DNA from: Dryococelus australis
Taxonomy: Eukaryota > Arthropoda > Insecta > Phasmatodea > Phasmatidae
Direction of reading: 5' to 3'
Length of the DNA: 64,000 bases
NCBI GenBank assembly: GCA_029891345.1
Contig: CM056995.1
Coordinates: forward strand, 83,701,895 to 83,765,894
The position numbers and the translations under genes were made by a program. The notes beneath the pieces are model-generated. The model was not told the DNA's origin, ran no database searches, and saw only the letters and a program-made list of their open reading frames with translations. Within the stretch, counting starts at the first letter, position 1. Every line of letters begins with the position of its first letter. This document shows, in pieces, positions 11,976 through 24,440 of this stretch.

Positions 11976-12174
11976 TATCACAGTAACTTTTGGGTGCGTG
12001 TGCGAGTGTGTATCGATAATATTGAACATTTAAGTATTCTTTGGTTAGGTTGTTTTGCAATATAAGTTTTTTTCCGTGATATTCCTTATATAACCGTAGT
12101 ATTTTATCACGGGAACACTTTTAATTGCAAGAAGATCTAACCGAACAATACCTAAATTGACAATATTGCTAATA

Positions 12175-12330
12175 CAAGATGCCAATTTGATAGTGGAGAG
12201 GTCTATGAAATGGAAGGACATTATGGGGTAACATTTTATCAAGGAAAACGTACATATTTTACGCACGTTGTACTGTGCAATTTCTCTGATCTTCATTACT
12301 CTCCCCACTATAGTAAAGTTACATTTAATT
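12175..12330. mobile_element. Short relative of the 11130-11975 MITE
   Basis: GATAGTGGAGAGGTCTATGA at 12190 and the inverse TTCATTACTCTCCCCACTAT at 12293 share the terminal motif of the neighbouring element, with only about 130 bp between the ends. It looks like an internally deleted copy. Confidence 0.6.
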
Positions 12331-13957
12331 TGGTTACCACTCATTGAATTAATCGTTATCCATACGGCGTACGGGATTACGCACGGCACAACGTCGATCC
12401 ATTTGACCACACCTCATAGACAGACACACTAATCACCGCACATATGTTATAATTTAACTTTTCCCTTGATATCATAGCATATAAACACTCGTAATTTCAC
12501 ACAATTATTATATTTAACACCTGAAACAACATGAATTGCTATAAACCACACGTTTAAGCACTCCTAATTCACAAACTTCCGACAGGACAAAAATGAAACT
12601 GTTACTAACGTCCGGCAATTTCCCACAATCAACATGAAGTCTACCAACTTCTACGCGCATTGATTTCCTATCTCATTGGTCACAGTGTAAAAAAAAGTAT
12701 CATGGCGTTATACATCGCCTCTTTATAAACACCGTATCTGAACAGGGTTCTGTACCATCTACGATATATATATATATAATACTAGTAATACATTTTATCC
12801 TTCCGTGATTATAGACCAGGCAAACCTTGAGTAATTCACCTGAGTTACATAATGTCCCGACCTTGCTCTATATCTGTGTTGTTTACTTGTATGACCTCAG
12901 CGCCGCGCTATAAATATACCCTGTAAATGACGTTTTCACATTATATATTCGTTTCAAACGGTATTCTTACATGCGAAACAATTCAGCAACCCAATATAAA
13001 TATATCTTACTTAACTTATACGTGTTTTATAGCATAAACCCAGCAATCTTGATAACCGTACTCACTATCACTTATCTACATAAATTTAAGTTTTAAACCA
13101 GATTTTCCATTAAAAATACATTTACAATAAATCGTACTGTATTTTTTTTTTTAGACATTTCAGCATTTGTTAAATGATAAATTTAAAATGCAATAATTCT
13201 AATTATTTATAATTACATAGATTCCTAGATGTATGATCGTTTAACGATTGATTTGACAAGGTCGGTCAGCCGAGGGCCTCGAAAGCATGTCGCGATACAC
13301 GCTCAAAGACTTGCGAGCAGTGTGGGAAGAGGTGCTGGGCAGCGGGTAAGCTCATGCCTCTTAAATCCAAAATAGTTGTCCTGACATTTGGTTACATAAT
13401 CGTTATGACATTACGATCGCATGCGCCTTATAAAGACGAGTCCGGTGATATATAACACTCAATACTTATACCTTTAAAATGTTTTAATTATATTAGAGAA
13501 AATGATCACAGGTAACTTAAATTTTTAATTAATTTGTTTTCATAAATTTCTTATAAAATTTGTAGGAGTCATTTATAATTTTATAATATATTTAGTAATA
13601 ATTTTTTTTAGGAGTTTCTAAGAGAAAAACGGGGAGATTTTTTAAAAGAAAGGGTAGATTTTTAGTAAAAAAAACTATTTTGTAAGAAAAAATGGGAAAT
13701 TCAAGATGGCAGACAGAACCCCCTGAAGGCAATTTCTGGAGAGTTCTTTTTTTTTCAGCTGGGAAAAAACAGGAATTTTTTTAAGGAAAAATACCGATTG
13801 TTGGGTAAAATAATCTATTTATAAAGTGATTTATGGGTAAAACAAGCTATTTTGAGAAATAAATTCCAAATGGTAGAATCCGAAATGGCGGTCAGAGCAG
13901 CGAGCGACATCCTGGAATACTTTGAAATGAGGGAACTATGCCTTACTACTTGGAGGC

Positions 13958-14729
13958 CACTGTCTCACTGACAAACATCATACTTGAGTAAAGTTTGCTC
14001 CAGCCAACAAAATACTTGTTTGTATAGGGACAAAAATAATTATATTTAGTTGCCCCAATGAAACATTTTATTGAGTAAAAAAACTTGAAAAGCAACAAAA
14101 ATAATTTTGTAGATCTAGCAAAATACACTCTTGAATAAACAAAACCTCTGTGTTAGGCCAAAAATTTTAGACAGTGAACAAAATATAAAGTTGAACCAAG
14201 TCTATATAGCTATACTTTTTTTCGGCCATTCATTTGATTCCCTTTGTTCGAAAATAAATTTTAAGTGCTTGTTTGTCAATTTTGTGTCAATTAGTTTAGC
14301 AACAGTGTTTGTTAGTGCATAAAAATTCATCAGTAAACTAAAAATTTAAGCTGCAAAATTTGAAATAATTATTTACGTATGTTGTCTAGTATTTGTAATG
14401 TAGGCATGTATTAATAAAAAAAAAATCCGAATTTTTTGGTAGTCTTTTCAGCTGAGGTTACTAAAGCCTATTATTTGGGTGCAAACGATCTAGGTTCAAA
14501 TCGTGGCCGTGCTTTCATTTTTTTTATGCTAACGAAACTGTTTAACATACGTAGTGCAAAAAATATTAGTTGCACTAACCATATTTTACACTTTTGGGTA
14601 ACCAAGTAAGAGCAACACAATAATTTGGTCTCAAAAACAAAATATTTTACTGCCCTTATACAAACAATTAATTTAGTTGCGCGAAACAAACTTTGTTTGA
14701 TTCAACAAGACCTTTTCCACAGGGCACTG
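13958..14729. mobile_element. Foldback/MITE with CACTG ends and decayed inverted repeats
   Basis: The left end CACTGTCTCACTGACAAA, then AAGTTTGCTCCAGCCAAC and TTGTTTGTATAGGGACA, is mirrored at the right by TGCCCTTATACAAACAA, GCGCGAAACAAACTTTG and CAGGGCACTG. The interior has many small AACAAAAATAATT-like subrepeats. A tRNA-like B box (GGTTCAAATC, 14493) with TTACTAAAGCC before it sits inside. No coding region. Confidence 0.5.
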
Positions 14730-14952
14730 TTATATGTATGTGCGTGCTAGGCAGCTCTGATTTTGTACATCTAAGCATTTGGAATTGTGGGGAAGTGGTC
14801 GAATTAGACATTTCAGATCCCAGTGTCCTCGAAGGGAGTGTGAGACGCAAGGACCATATGTTAATATGACCGAGAGCATTATGATGTGGCTGGAGTCTGC
14901 CGTGGGGGAACTAGTGAACATGGTAGAGATAGTGGCCCATAATACTTGCTGG

Positions 14953-14964
14953 CATAGGCGCCGA
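14953..14964. repeat. Orphan CATAGGCGCCGA terminus
   Basis: The exact 12 bp end of the element at 40428-40853 occurs here alone. No partner end was found nearby, so it is a truncated copy or a coincidence. Confidence 0.4.
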
Positions 14965-15454
14965 TAATGTTGAATCTGTGGAAAGGATGGCCACTTACAA
15001 TGTCAACCGATACTAAGCAGCAGTAACGGCATTGAGTAAAAATATACCTAGAGTGGACTTCCCCAGGTTAAATTGTCTGACCACTCCAGCTGTAGTTCGG
15101 GGGATGAACACCACGTCGCGCTAGTCCATTTTCGTGGCGTGTGCGTGGGGAATATCGGCGGCATTGTCACACAATCGTTTACCCTCTCTCACACTCATAC
15201 TCCAGCTTTGTCTTCCCTAGTTCCAACGTCGCAACAGTAGAAAGTGTTCTGAATGTCTGCGATACCCATACGCTGGGACAGACAAGATGGTGGACACCCG
15301 AGTTCCTTTCTCCGTTTACGAAAAGATTACAAGTTCTGTAAAACATATGGATGAATAAAATGAAACATAATGTTCGCATAAGTAACGGGAAACGTTGCAT
15401 ATTATTCATACGGTCATTATAAAAGAATAAACAACATATAACATACGCGATGAT

Positions 15455-15459
<5 letters not shown>

Positions 15460-15532
<73 letters not shown>
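15460..15532. repeat. (AT)n microsatellite
   Basis: Uninterrupted AT dinucleotides, about 36 repeats, directly before a tRNA-like SINE head. Confidence 0.97.
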
Positions 15533-15542
15533 GATGAAAGTG

Positions 15543-15620
15543 GTTTGAGTAGCTCAGTGAGTTAGTGGGCAGGCTTGTGCCACGCAATTGTAGGTTTTAG
15601 AGTTCAAATCTCCGAAGAGT
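15543..15620 (+). mobile_element. tRNA-derived SINE head
   Basis: The segment GGTTTGAGTAGCTCAGTGAG then TTAGTGGGCAGG has an A-box-like TAGCTCAGTGAGTTAGTGG, and AGAGTTCAAATCTCC has a B box (GTTCAAATC) with tRNA-like spacing of about 40 bases. The stems of a tRNA do not pair well, so it is a SINE or pseudo-tRNA. It follows the (AT)n tract. Confidence 0.55.
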
Positions 15621-15953
15621 ATCGATTTTTATGTGACACATTATGGCTGTTTATAACTTACTTTATTGTTATAAAATGTTTATTTCCAGAATATCTTTGT
15701 CTACAAGTAATAATATGCAAGTACCAGCACAGTAGCTACAGTCGACGAGCAGTGGTTGTTATCACATCGATTGTTTTCTAAAGTAGATAATTCAAGCTGT
15801 ATAGCGTAGGTAATGTGAACAGGCACACATGAAAGCCTTGAGTTTAATATTGTACCAGTTCTGCCTTCTTTTGGCCGAATAACGGTAAAATCGTGTTTAA
15901 TTACGGAGAGCACAAGATTGATTATTATGCTAATTAAAGATACACATTTAAAG

Positions 15954-16289
15954 CAGGGGCGTAGCCGTGATTGGGGCGGGGGGGGAGGGGAGATATATAG
16001 GGGCATGCGCCCCCCCGGCCCATCATCTAAATGAAAATAAATAAAATTTGAATACAAAATGACAAGTTTTATTTTATGTTAATTCAAGGAATATGTGATT
16101 TTCCTTGAACATGAAGAATGTTTATAGTATTGTGTGGTTCCATATATGTATATGAAGCCATCTATTATAAATAATTATGTAACTATAAATTTGTAACAAT
16201 ACAGGTTTTGCATTTTGTTCAAAATATAAATATACAATCACTCCCCCCTTTTTTTCCTCCCTTAGAGTACATTCCTAGCTACGCCCTTG
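15954..16289. mobile_element. Short element with CAGGGGCGTAGC ends
   Basis: CAGGGGCGTAGCCGTG on the left is mirrored by CTAGCTACGCCCTTG on the right, 336 bp apart. G-rich and C-rich blocks lie near the left end. CAGGGGCGTAGC is a terminus of hAT type. Flanks are ATTTAAAG and TTAAAATA, similar but not an exact 8 bp duplication. Confidence 0.6.
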
Positions 16290-19200
16290 TTAAAATAATA
16301 TGTCAATGTTTTAATGAGTGGCATAATGTCCGTCGTACATACACGTGAATACAGTACCTTGTTTTGTTTTCCATACATAAGCAGTGCCGTTACTCATATC
16401 ATTGTCCATACATTAATAGTAGTCGTACTTAGAAGCCTAAATAAATACAGTATTCAGGGGGAAAAAAATAATCGTCGTACCTTTTGTATGCACCACAAAG
16501 CACCTACATATAAAATTTGGTTGCATTTATACCCCTGTCCCCTGCAAGTTGTTTGTCTACCATTTACAATTTCTATTAGCACTTTAGATAACGTGTGGGT
16601 TCGAACGGATGAGTTCTTTCTTCCTTTCTGCTATGGAAACTTGTATGCCTTCTGTTGTGCCCATGAGTATAACAGAAAGTAGCAGAAATTGGGCATGTGT
16701 AAGGCCGGCTTAAACGACTCACGCCTCTTGCAGAATTTAGGCACCAGAAACTTCTTAAAATCCTTTTGAAATATCGGAAGAAAAACTTTTGAAACTATGA
16801 TACACTACATACTACATACATAGTATTATACAAACATATAACAATTAACATTGTTAAGTGGTAGGAGAATGCTAGCAAAAACGAGAAAATACCCACGATA
16901 AAAGAATTGAATCAACACTTACTGTATGAATTAACACTCCTTGTTAAGAAGGTGATAGTACATGTTATACAGAATATTTCGTTAGTATAGTATAATCGTG
17001 GAAACAAAATGAGTGGACGTTAACGAAAAAGTATTTAGTCATTCAACAATAACATGGGGCACACAGAACACAACTACATTAGAAAAAATAAATCATTATT
17101 ATGTAAATATGCCACAAAGTTAACACACAAGAATGCCCTACTGTCACAAATCATTCCAATTTGTACATAGTGTTCGTAAATTGTTGTCATCCATTTGTAG
17201 GCTAGGTAACGACAAATTTTCCAGAATACACGAAAAACGTTTGACACAGTCAAGATATTTAATAATATTTCTGTTATTCTTGGTAACAACTGTACACTAC
17301 GAACAGAGAAATGTATTGATTCGACTGCGTTTATACACACCTTCACACCGCAATGCAGCGTAAGTTGCGACGTCTGAGGTAAAGCTAGATTCACAATAGA
17401 AATATTTAAGCATTATATTATGCGTTAAGATGTGTGCAGAAGAAACGAATGTGTGTTCTCTTATGTTTTAGTTCCCAGTGGAACCTTATCAGGTCGTGTG
17501 CGTTAGTGGGATTTCTTTAAGCATTGAAATAAATAGTTGTATTTTATATCTTTAGAAAAAATGTTGAGGCTACGACCAATCAGTACATAGCAGTCGGGCT
17601 TGTGGCGGGAAACTGTTATTTACGGTAATGTAAATATAAAACAATATGACAAACGCGTGCATGTGCACATGTTGACGATTATATTTGCTCACAAATAATA
17701 AGTTTCTCTAATAGCAAATGTTGGCTTTGAAGTACGATCAGCTTCAATATGGTTGTTTTTTTTTACGAGGTGTTGTTAGGGACAAAAGTAAACATGACAG
17801 GCTTGCTACCTGTTTAAATTCACTGAAATTAAGAACTAAAACCTCAATGGAAAACTGCAAATACAGAAGACGTGTTTCCGTATGCCAGATAAGCGCCTAC
17901 TGCATAATTCGAAATGCATTAGTTTTTGTATTGTAAACGTAGACCGTGTTCGAAATGGCAGTGTGTGTTGACAAAATGATCATGTGACCCGATATTTTAT
18001 ACAAACATTGTGACGTATTTGGTAAATTGATATTTCGTATTTTGTATATAGCGGATGTTACCAAAAATTCAAAATGACTCAGCGCCATGTGGTCTTGACA
18101 TTCAAAACACATGCGCGAATGAGTACTTGAAACGTTTTTTTTTAATAACTGTTCATAAAATACACTAGACATGTTTTAAAAAGCAAGTAAGTGTTGTGCT
18201 TTGTTTATATATTCCGCAACACATGTTTTACTTTAAGTCGTTATTGGATATTATATTATTGTCTTGTTTATTAACATATTCTCAGCATTACAGTAATGGT
18301 CGTAGAAATGTTAAGTCCATTTTAACCATTTAATTTATATAAAACATATTTCCACTGTTACTGTAAGAATGTGTTGCCGCGAGTGCTAAACAAGTGACTG
18401 TCGACAACGTCCTGATTGAAAACTACGAAACTACAAATTACAAAATATCAAATTTGTCCTTACGGACACGACCTTAGCTCGACTATTAGTGATTGGCACC
18501 GAGTCATTGCATTCAACCGATGTTTAGTGCAGAAATAATTATATTTTGTAATGTACGTAGTCTGAAGTAGAATATTGCGACTCTCTTTGTTATGTCTAGT
18601 TCTCATGCCTTCATTAGTGTTAACTTTACTGATAAACACTTCAGTGTCAACGTTCTTCGCATTGTTATGAGTTCGAGGTTTCAGTGTACAATATACAATT
18701 GTGTGCTGTGTTACACACGTGTACATGTAGACACACACAGCTACCAACTTTTCAGACAATATCCACTAATGCACATCATTATTGTAAACGTGGATCTTAC
18801 AGAGATAACAGCTGTATTGCCGCTTTAAAGGAAACATCTGTTAGAGTTGAGCCTTAAACGTTATCATTGATGTCCTTTTCCCTTAATGTGCATAAGGTTT
18901 TCTGCATAATGAGATGCACGCTCATACAGCGTTCGCATTCGTCTACGTACGTAAAAGTTTTACATGTTTCGGGAAATGACATACTTACGTACACGGGGAA
19001 ACGAATGTGTGTACGTCTCGCGTCCTTACAGCCCTTAAGGTACTATTTTGAAAATCGATTTATATGCAGTTCATAATTGCTATTAATAATATTTCTTTTT
19101 ATATATACTGGAATGGAGGCATTACCTTTTGAGAAACGCAACTGAGCAACGTTCTTAACAATGTATACTCTTTAACCTTTAATGATCTAAAAGGGCCGGG

Positions 19201-20675
19201 ATAAACATAACCAGTTTTCGTCGTGATTTGTTATAAACCGGGCGTGGCATTGAATTTATAGTTAATATGCAGAGGAGTGAGAATACTGCCAATGTTTTTA
19301 CAAACCAAGGCATGCATGAGTGAAAACGTTATATCAATATCCGATATTTGATATTTATTAATACCAACCCTCAAATATATATTCATTCCTTTCTTGTAAA
19401 AAGTCTATGACTGGTTAATAGGAACACTTTCATTGTTATGAACTTTCCAGCTACAGCTCCTAATGGATTGATAATTCTAAAGCTACGCACCTACGTTCCA
19501 GCACTTAATCAGTATGTATTTTCCGTCAAAATGCTTGTTGAGAATCTTATCAGTTAACTAGTTTCTGTAAAGGATGCAAATAAGTATGCCTGTCGGAATG
19601 TATCATGTATCGAGTCGAGTGGAGTATGCTTATATACATAAGTGCATTCCTAGGTTCCGACACAGCCTTAATGACACTCGAGTCGTCATATTGGACGTAC
19701 TGATGTCACCTATGTAGTAGATCACAACCCCAAACTGTAAATATTGTGTTCAATTGTATACCGCCGTGAGTATAACATATATTTATCCATTATTGAACTA
19801 TTATTTCCTGTCCATTTCCTTTTACATAAGAACGGAACGAAAAGTTTACTATGATGTATGACATCATTCATGATTAATATGACGTTTGTGATAAATTGAA
19901 AGTCATAACAGTACTCGTTTTTTATCATGAACACCTGAACTATAGTAAAATAATAGATTATAATTAAAAACAATGACCGTTATATATTTATGATAATTTA
20001 TTTTCGCAGAGGCAAATAAAACCAAACAGTAGTTGATATCGCTGCAAATTTCTGCACGCACATAATTATACGACATAAACGAAACACATGCCATGGTCGC
20101 CACTAGTAAATCATGAGTTGGGTATTCACAGCTGCAACGAACACTGGTAACTCGCGTGTGACACGCTCGCCTCTGGCAGACCTTGAACAAACACGTGTGT
20201 GAGCCGAGGCCGGGGTTATGACATAACTTTTCCTGACTGTGGAATTGGCAACACCGCGCGGATGACGTCGTCGAGAACACTAGCGCTCCTCTGAATCATT
20301 CGCGGAACTAACACATACAACTGGTCAGACTTTTTCCTATCCCATGGCCACTTTAGTGTATATCTTTACTCAATGGTAACGGTAAAGCGACACGCAACCC
20401 AACAAAACCAATGGCAGCAACGAGCCTCAGGGAAGGAGAAAATGCTGCTATGGCCTGTTCCACCAATGAGTGCCTTTTATTTGACAGTTCTGAAGATAGT
20501 TCTGTACACAGCTGTTCCCAGGGTAACAGCAGTGTCTCCCTGTGCCACAGACAAAGTTTACAAAAATACATTCAGCTGTCTGTCAACCTGCCTGCTGTGT
20601 AAACACGAAAAAATTTTGCGATGGAAACAACTGTACTCAGTACTAAATTTTAGAACTGTCAAAAACGTACACTCA
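16290..20675. other. Non-coding, nothing recognised
   Basis: About 4.4 kb, mostly AT-rich, with only short unrelated frames on both strands. No splice-bounded coding exon, SINE or paired terminal repeat was recognised. 20140-20290 is GC-richer with several CpGs. Confidence 0.55.
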
Positions 20676-21146
20676 CGTGTGGAATAGACTATACCTAGAA
20701 TATTCGAATAGTTCACCCGTATTTAACATAGACAAGACAAGAGGGGCCCTTCTAAGGGATTTAGCGTCATGTACGCATCTTCGCCGGAGAAAAGCCATCC
20801 AAAAAAAGCACAGAAGAGGGACACACCGCAGTTTCAGCTGGCGTTGTCTGAAAGAATGCTCGATATGACCACAGGGCGACATGTCAGAGAGACATTCAAA
20901 GAAGGACAGATATTGCGGTTGTATGACTCTCTACGACGTGCGGGCTACAGGTCTCGGTACTACGGAGGTTGGGAAGGTCCTTGCCGAGTTCTAAAGCGGT
21001 TGCACCAAGGGTGCTGCGGTGGTGTCTGGCCGGCATGCAAATCAAACGTGCCTCTGGGACGGCCGGTTATGAATCACGGCTGGCAGGCCGTCATTACAGG
21101 GCCGGCGCGGCGCTCGCCCAGCGCAGATCGCAGTGGCCGACACTAG
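20676..21146 (+). pseudogene. C-terminal fragment of a Ty3/gypsy-like integrase
   Basis: An open stretch from 20769 to 21146 resembles the C-terminal GPY/F module of a gypsy integrase, the part that follows the catalytic core and contacts target DNA. The key run is FKEGQILRLYDSLRRAGYRS followed by GGWEGPCRVLKRL (about 20895-21000), which matches the family pattern of a beta-rich segment, a basic stretch and W-x-GP-x-x-V. The catalytic core is absent upstream, and the frame after the module (glycine and cysteine rich) no longer resembles the family, so a frameshift is likely near 21000. It differs from the integrase tail at 49.7 kb, so it belongs to another family. The assignment rests on one motif. 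Confidence 0.45.
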
Positions 21147-21459
21147 CACCCGGCCCTGCTCCGGCGCCAAGTGCTGGGGAGAAAGTCCCCAAAGCCTAGC
21201 GCCTCGTGTGGCCATAGGCTCAAGGTAAGCAGCACTAACTTTCGTCTTCTGCGCATACCGGATCGTACATGTGGGAGGGGTTCGGGGGGTTTGAAACCAC
21301 CATACGGACTATCCTGCAGGGCAGATTACTTACCAGCTTTTTAGCCAAATTACAACAGGATTACGTGCAACAAGGGGAACTATGTACGTGTTCTGATTTC
21401 AATGGGCTTGTTATGGTTCCTATTGTGATCCACAATACACCATACATATAGTTTTGGGG

Positions 21460-22000
21460 TGTAACTACTACGCTAATATTAACTACCAGGCAAGTCGTAT
21501 AAGACACTGATTTAATCCGTGTTGTAACACAATAACTTACATAAATATTCCAATTAATCCTGTGACCTTAATTGATGCGGGGCGCTACTCAATGATATTA
21601 AATTTAAGTTAAATCGGCTAGCAATTACGCCTTCTTGACTCAAGCTAATAAGGACAGTCCCCACCCGAACCTCGAGGCCGGAGGTTGTATCTGGGTGGTA
21701 CGGATCACGACGCCCAACACACCCAAGGTAGCAAGCTCCTCGCTGCCCAACGTCCCGACGTAGAAGCTCCTTCCGACGTCTTCGGCCACTGTCATGGAAA
21801 ATACCCCGACCCTCGCTTCGCGCCAGCCTATATCAGTCCCTTGTTTTATATCCTTCCAGCTTCAGTGTGGTGGGGACGCTGTCGTGTTGCAGGCTTTTGA
21901 CGCAATCCCTGGCGTCCTGGATTTGTTTAAAGTCTGAGGTCGGTTTCATACCGCGATGTCCATGACAATTTTTTTAAGGCCCCCTTCATGCTGCCGCAAC
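21460..22000 (+). other. Possible 3' LTR remnant
   Basis: TGTAACTACTACGC follows TTTTGGGG about 310 bp after the integrase tail, as an LTR start after a purine tract would. The rest is GC-richer with TATATCAGTCCC. No matching 5' copy and no GTTACA end were found; the right side runs into a MITE at 22001. Confidence 0.25.
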
Positions 22001-22431
22001 AGGCTGTTTACGGTAAAATGAGCACTTTTGAAAGCTCTGCTTAAGATCTACTTGTATGCACATTTTGTATTCTTCCGCCTTGTGCAAAATTAACATTGCC
22101 ATGTGCCTCGTCACTTTATTAAAGCGTCGGTCTAATGCAACTGTGAAACTGTTACAGAGGAATGTGTTCTTTTTGCAAATATGCTCATTTTAAACTTCGA
22201 TGCATTAAAAAAAAAAAAAACAGAAAGTGAAATAAATAATTTAAGTTATCAGAAATGGTTACTTGACACTTTTTATTCGACGTTAATATATGGAACTACT
22301 TTCCCCTACGTCGTTACCAAACTTTACTGGGCACATGCCACTCAGTGCGCCCGTTAAAATAAATGCAGATAGGAGCAGTGACTTTTTTCTAAGGTTGATT
22401 TCAAAAGTGCTCACTTTATCGTGAACAGCCT
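22001..22431. mobile_element. MITE, GGTAAAGTGAGCAC family, long interior (copy A1)
   Basis: The left end AGGCTGTTTACGGTAAAATG then AGCACTTTTGAAAGC mirrors the right end TTTCAAAAGTGCTCAC, TTTATCGTGAACAGCCT. The 431 bp interior has AAGATCTACTTGTATGCACA near the left and ATTCGACGTTAATATATGGA near the right, both shared with copy A2. Non-coding. Confidence 0.85.
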
Positions 22432-23440
22432 TTAACACGTAGCATCACAATATAAAATTCCATAATGAGTATTCATTAATTTCGAGTTGAGCTTTTCAAA
22501 GTTAACTAACTTTGACATGTGCATTTTTGCCATACATATTTAAAAGATATATCTTAAATAACTAACAGTTCTCTCAACTATAGTATTTACTTACTTATAT
22601 GTATGTATATATATATATATATATAATTTCTAACGAACATTGTTTTGTTATCGAGTTCAAATCCCACCCTTACGAAAATTCACTTACGAGCCTGTGCGCA
22701 TATAAACATTCGCTTTCAAACTGCGATACGAGCTGACAAAATCGTGTTCAGACAGTGACCTGCTGCTTCTTGAAAAGTTAGGTTCTCCTACAAACATATA
22801 GATACAGAATGGTCCTGAACTCAGTACAGAAACTCCGGCAAGCTTATTACCATGAAAAATCATTCGGAAAATGTCTTGATGACCAACCTATGACTGTAAA
22901 CCACCCCGAAGAGTGGAAAAAGACATAAAAAATAAGAAAGAAATAACATGTTCCAACAAGTAAAATGAGCATGGACGACATGTAATTTTGTATTTTGGTA
23001 CACTAGAAAGTTGATCGAAGGTGTACAGGATGCAAACATGAGTATTGTAAACACATGTACGCTTCTACGTGATGTAGGGGCTACACCCCTTTGAACAACT
23101 AAAATATCATTTGCGTGTGCTAGAAATTACATTTTGAGCACTTTGAGCACACAGTAACAACAGTATAATGTACGCACTTATATATATGTAATTATGCGTA
23201 ACTTGATTATATAGCATTTCTACAGACAATGATTTATCGCGGGAAATGTTAAGTGTTTGATTCGATTCAACGTACTATATTTACACGTGTCCGACAGTTT
23301 TATTTCCTTATTGGCTGTCATGCATGTATGAAGCTACTATCCCATTTCAGTGGGCCAATGAGGATTCTAATACTCTTAAAGCAAAGAACTGCAAAGAACT
23401 TAGCAGAACAAATGTTGTTCACCTAAGAATAAAAGAATAC
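22432..23440. other. Non-coding with (AT)n and an orphan B box
   Basis: Holds (AT)n at 22604-22624 and then CGAGTTCAAATCCCACC at 22655, a B-box-like sequence without a clear A box. No gene is seen. Confidence 0.55.
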
Positions 23441-24440
23441 AGTACACTGTAATAAAATTATGTAAATTTACACAAATAGTTGGTAATTTTACATTTTCGC
23501 AGTGTAATTCGTAAAAACACTACAGTATGTGCAATTTAGACAAATATTCTTAAAAATCCAGATATTACTACAAGTCTTTGGTAAAAATGCTTGATTATCA
23601 TAATGTTAGTGTTAATGTACACATTTTGATTTATGTGCAAAAACACACCCACTCATTGTACTAAAATCTTAAATTATGTAATTTTACTGCTACAAGGTCG
23701 TTGTATAAACACTCAATATCAGTGTAGTTGTACATCTTCCATTGTGTACTATTACAATGCAAACTTGCATTTCATTCAGGAATATCTGTGAGCATATAGT
23801 TACACATACTTACATCTTACCGGTAAGTTTACATTTCTATGTGTAGTTTGCTAAAATGAGTGCATTTTAATTTTAATGTTCCTAGGAATTGGAAGATAAC
23901 TACAAATACTTGTATAAAACGCGCCATGTAACGGTAAGGAGTAGAACTACTTCGATCTTTATTTGTGTTTTCAAAACTGAAACCTAACTCATGCTGATGG
24001 AAAATGCTAGTGGTTACATATAACTACGTATTCTATGTCTAAAGTCAATTATTATCCAAATTTTCGAGATGGTTTTTAATAACTGTTTAACTACCAAGTT
24101 ACAGAAAGGATTACCAATAAGGTGAAAATTGTAAACCTACACATATATAGTTTGTGAATTAACATGATGCAGTTGTAAAAAAAACTGATGCTAATTGTAA
24201 CATTATTGCTCAAACAGCAAAAAAGGTTCAGAAATTCTGTATTTTCAATTACTGTGAATGTGAGATTAATCTTTCGTGTAATCAAAAGAAAGACACCTAC
24301 ACTGTGGTGAAATTACTATTCCAATGTCTGTGTAAATTTAGTTGCTGGGGAAAAAAGAAACTAATATTACAGTTTATTTTTTGCTACATAGTAATTGTAA
24401 TTTTACACCATTCTACGTAAAAAATAGTACTACAGCGTAC
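23441..24440. mobile_element. Foldback-like element with TACACTGTA ends
   Basis: GTACACTGTAATAAAATTAT at the left is mirrored imperfectly by ATAGTACTACAGCGTAC at the right, 1 kb apart. The interior is crowded with small self-complementary pieces such as GTAAATTTACAC, TGTAATTTTAC and GTGTAAATTTAG. No coding region. Ends are decayed. Confidence 0.4.

Larger units (their letters stand above)
11106..13189. other. Unmatched sequence between inner foldback and right outer arm
   Basis: About 2.1 kb with no counterpart on the left, where only about 160 bp separates the outer and inner arms. It contains two related short inverted-repeat elements, annotated separately. The part 12400-12950 is slightly GC-richer and holds a short (AT)n run at 12765-12778. 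No gene is visible. Confidence 0.55.
7855..13690. mobile_element. Large outer inverted-repeat (foldback) structure
   Basis: The left arm 7855-8400 is matched in inverse orientation by 13190-13690. Shared marks are TTTTTCTCTTAGAAACTCC (left 7888, right inverse 13620), AAGTATTGAGTGTT next to ATATCACCG (left 8155, right 13455), CACTGCTCGCAAGTCTTTGA (left 8299) and its inverse TCAAAGACTTGCGAGCAGTG (13302). The arms are about 500 bp and roughly 80-90 percent alike by eye. The 5 kb between them holds no coding region, only other repeats. It could be a non-autonomous element with long terminal inverted repeats, or two independent opposite insertions of one family. The end points and any target duplication are unresolved. 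Confidence 0.65.

Noticed and set aside
15543-15620. Possible tRNA gene
   Set aside because: A and B boxes are present but acceptor and anticodon stems do not pair, so a SINE head is the better reading.
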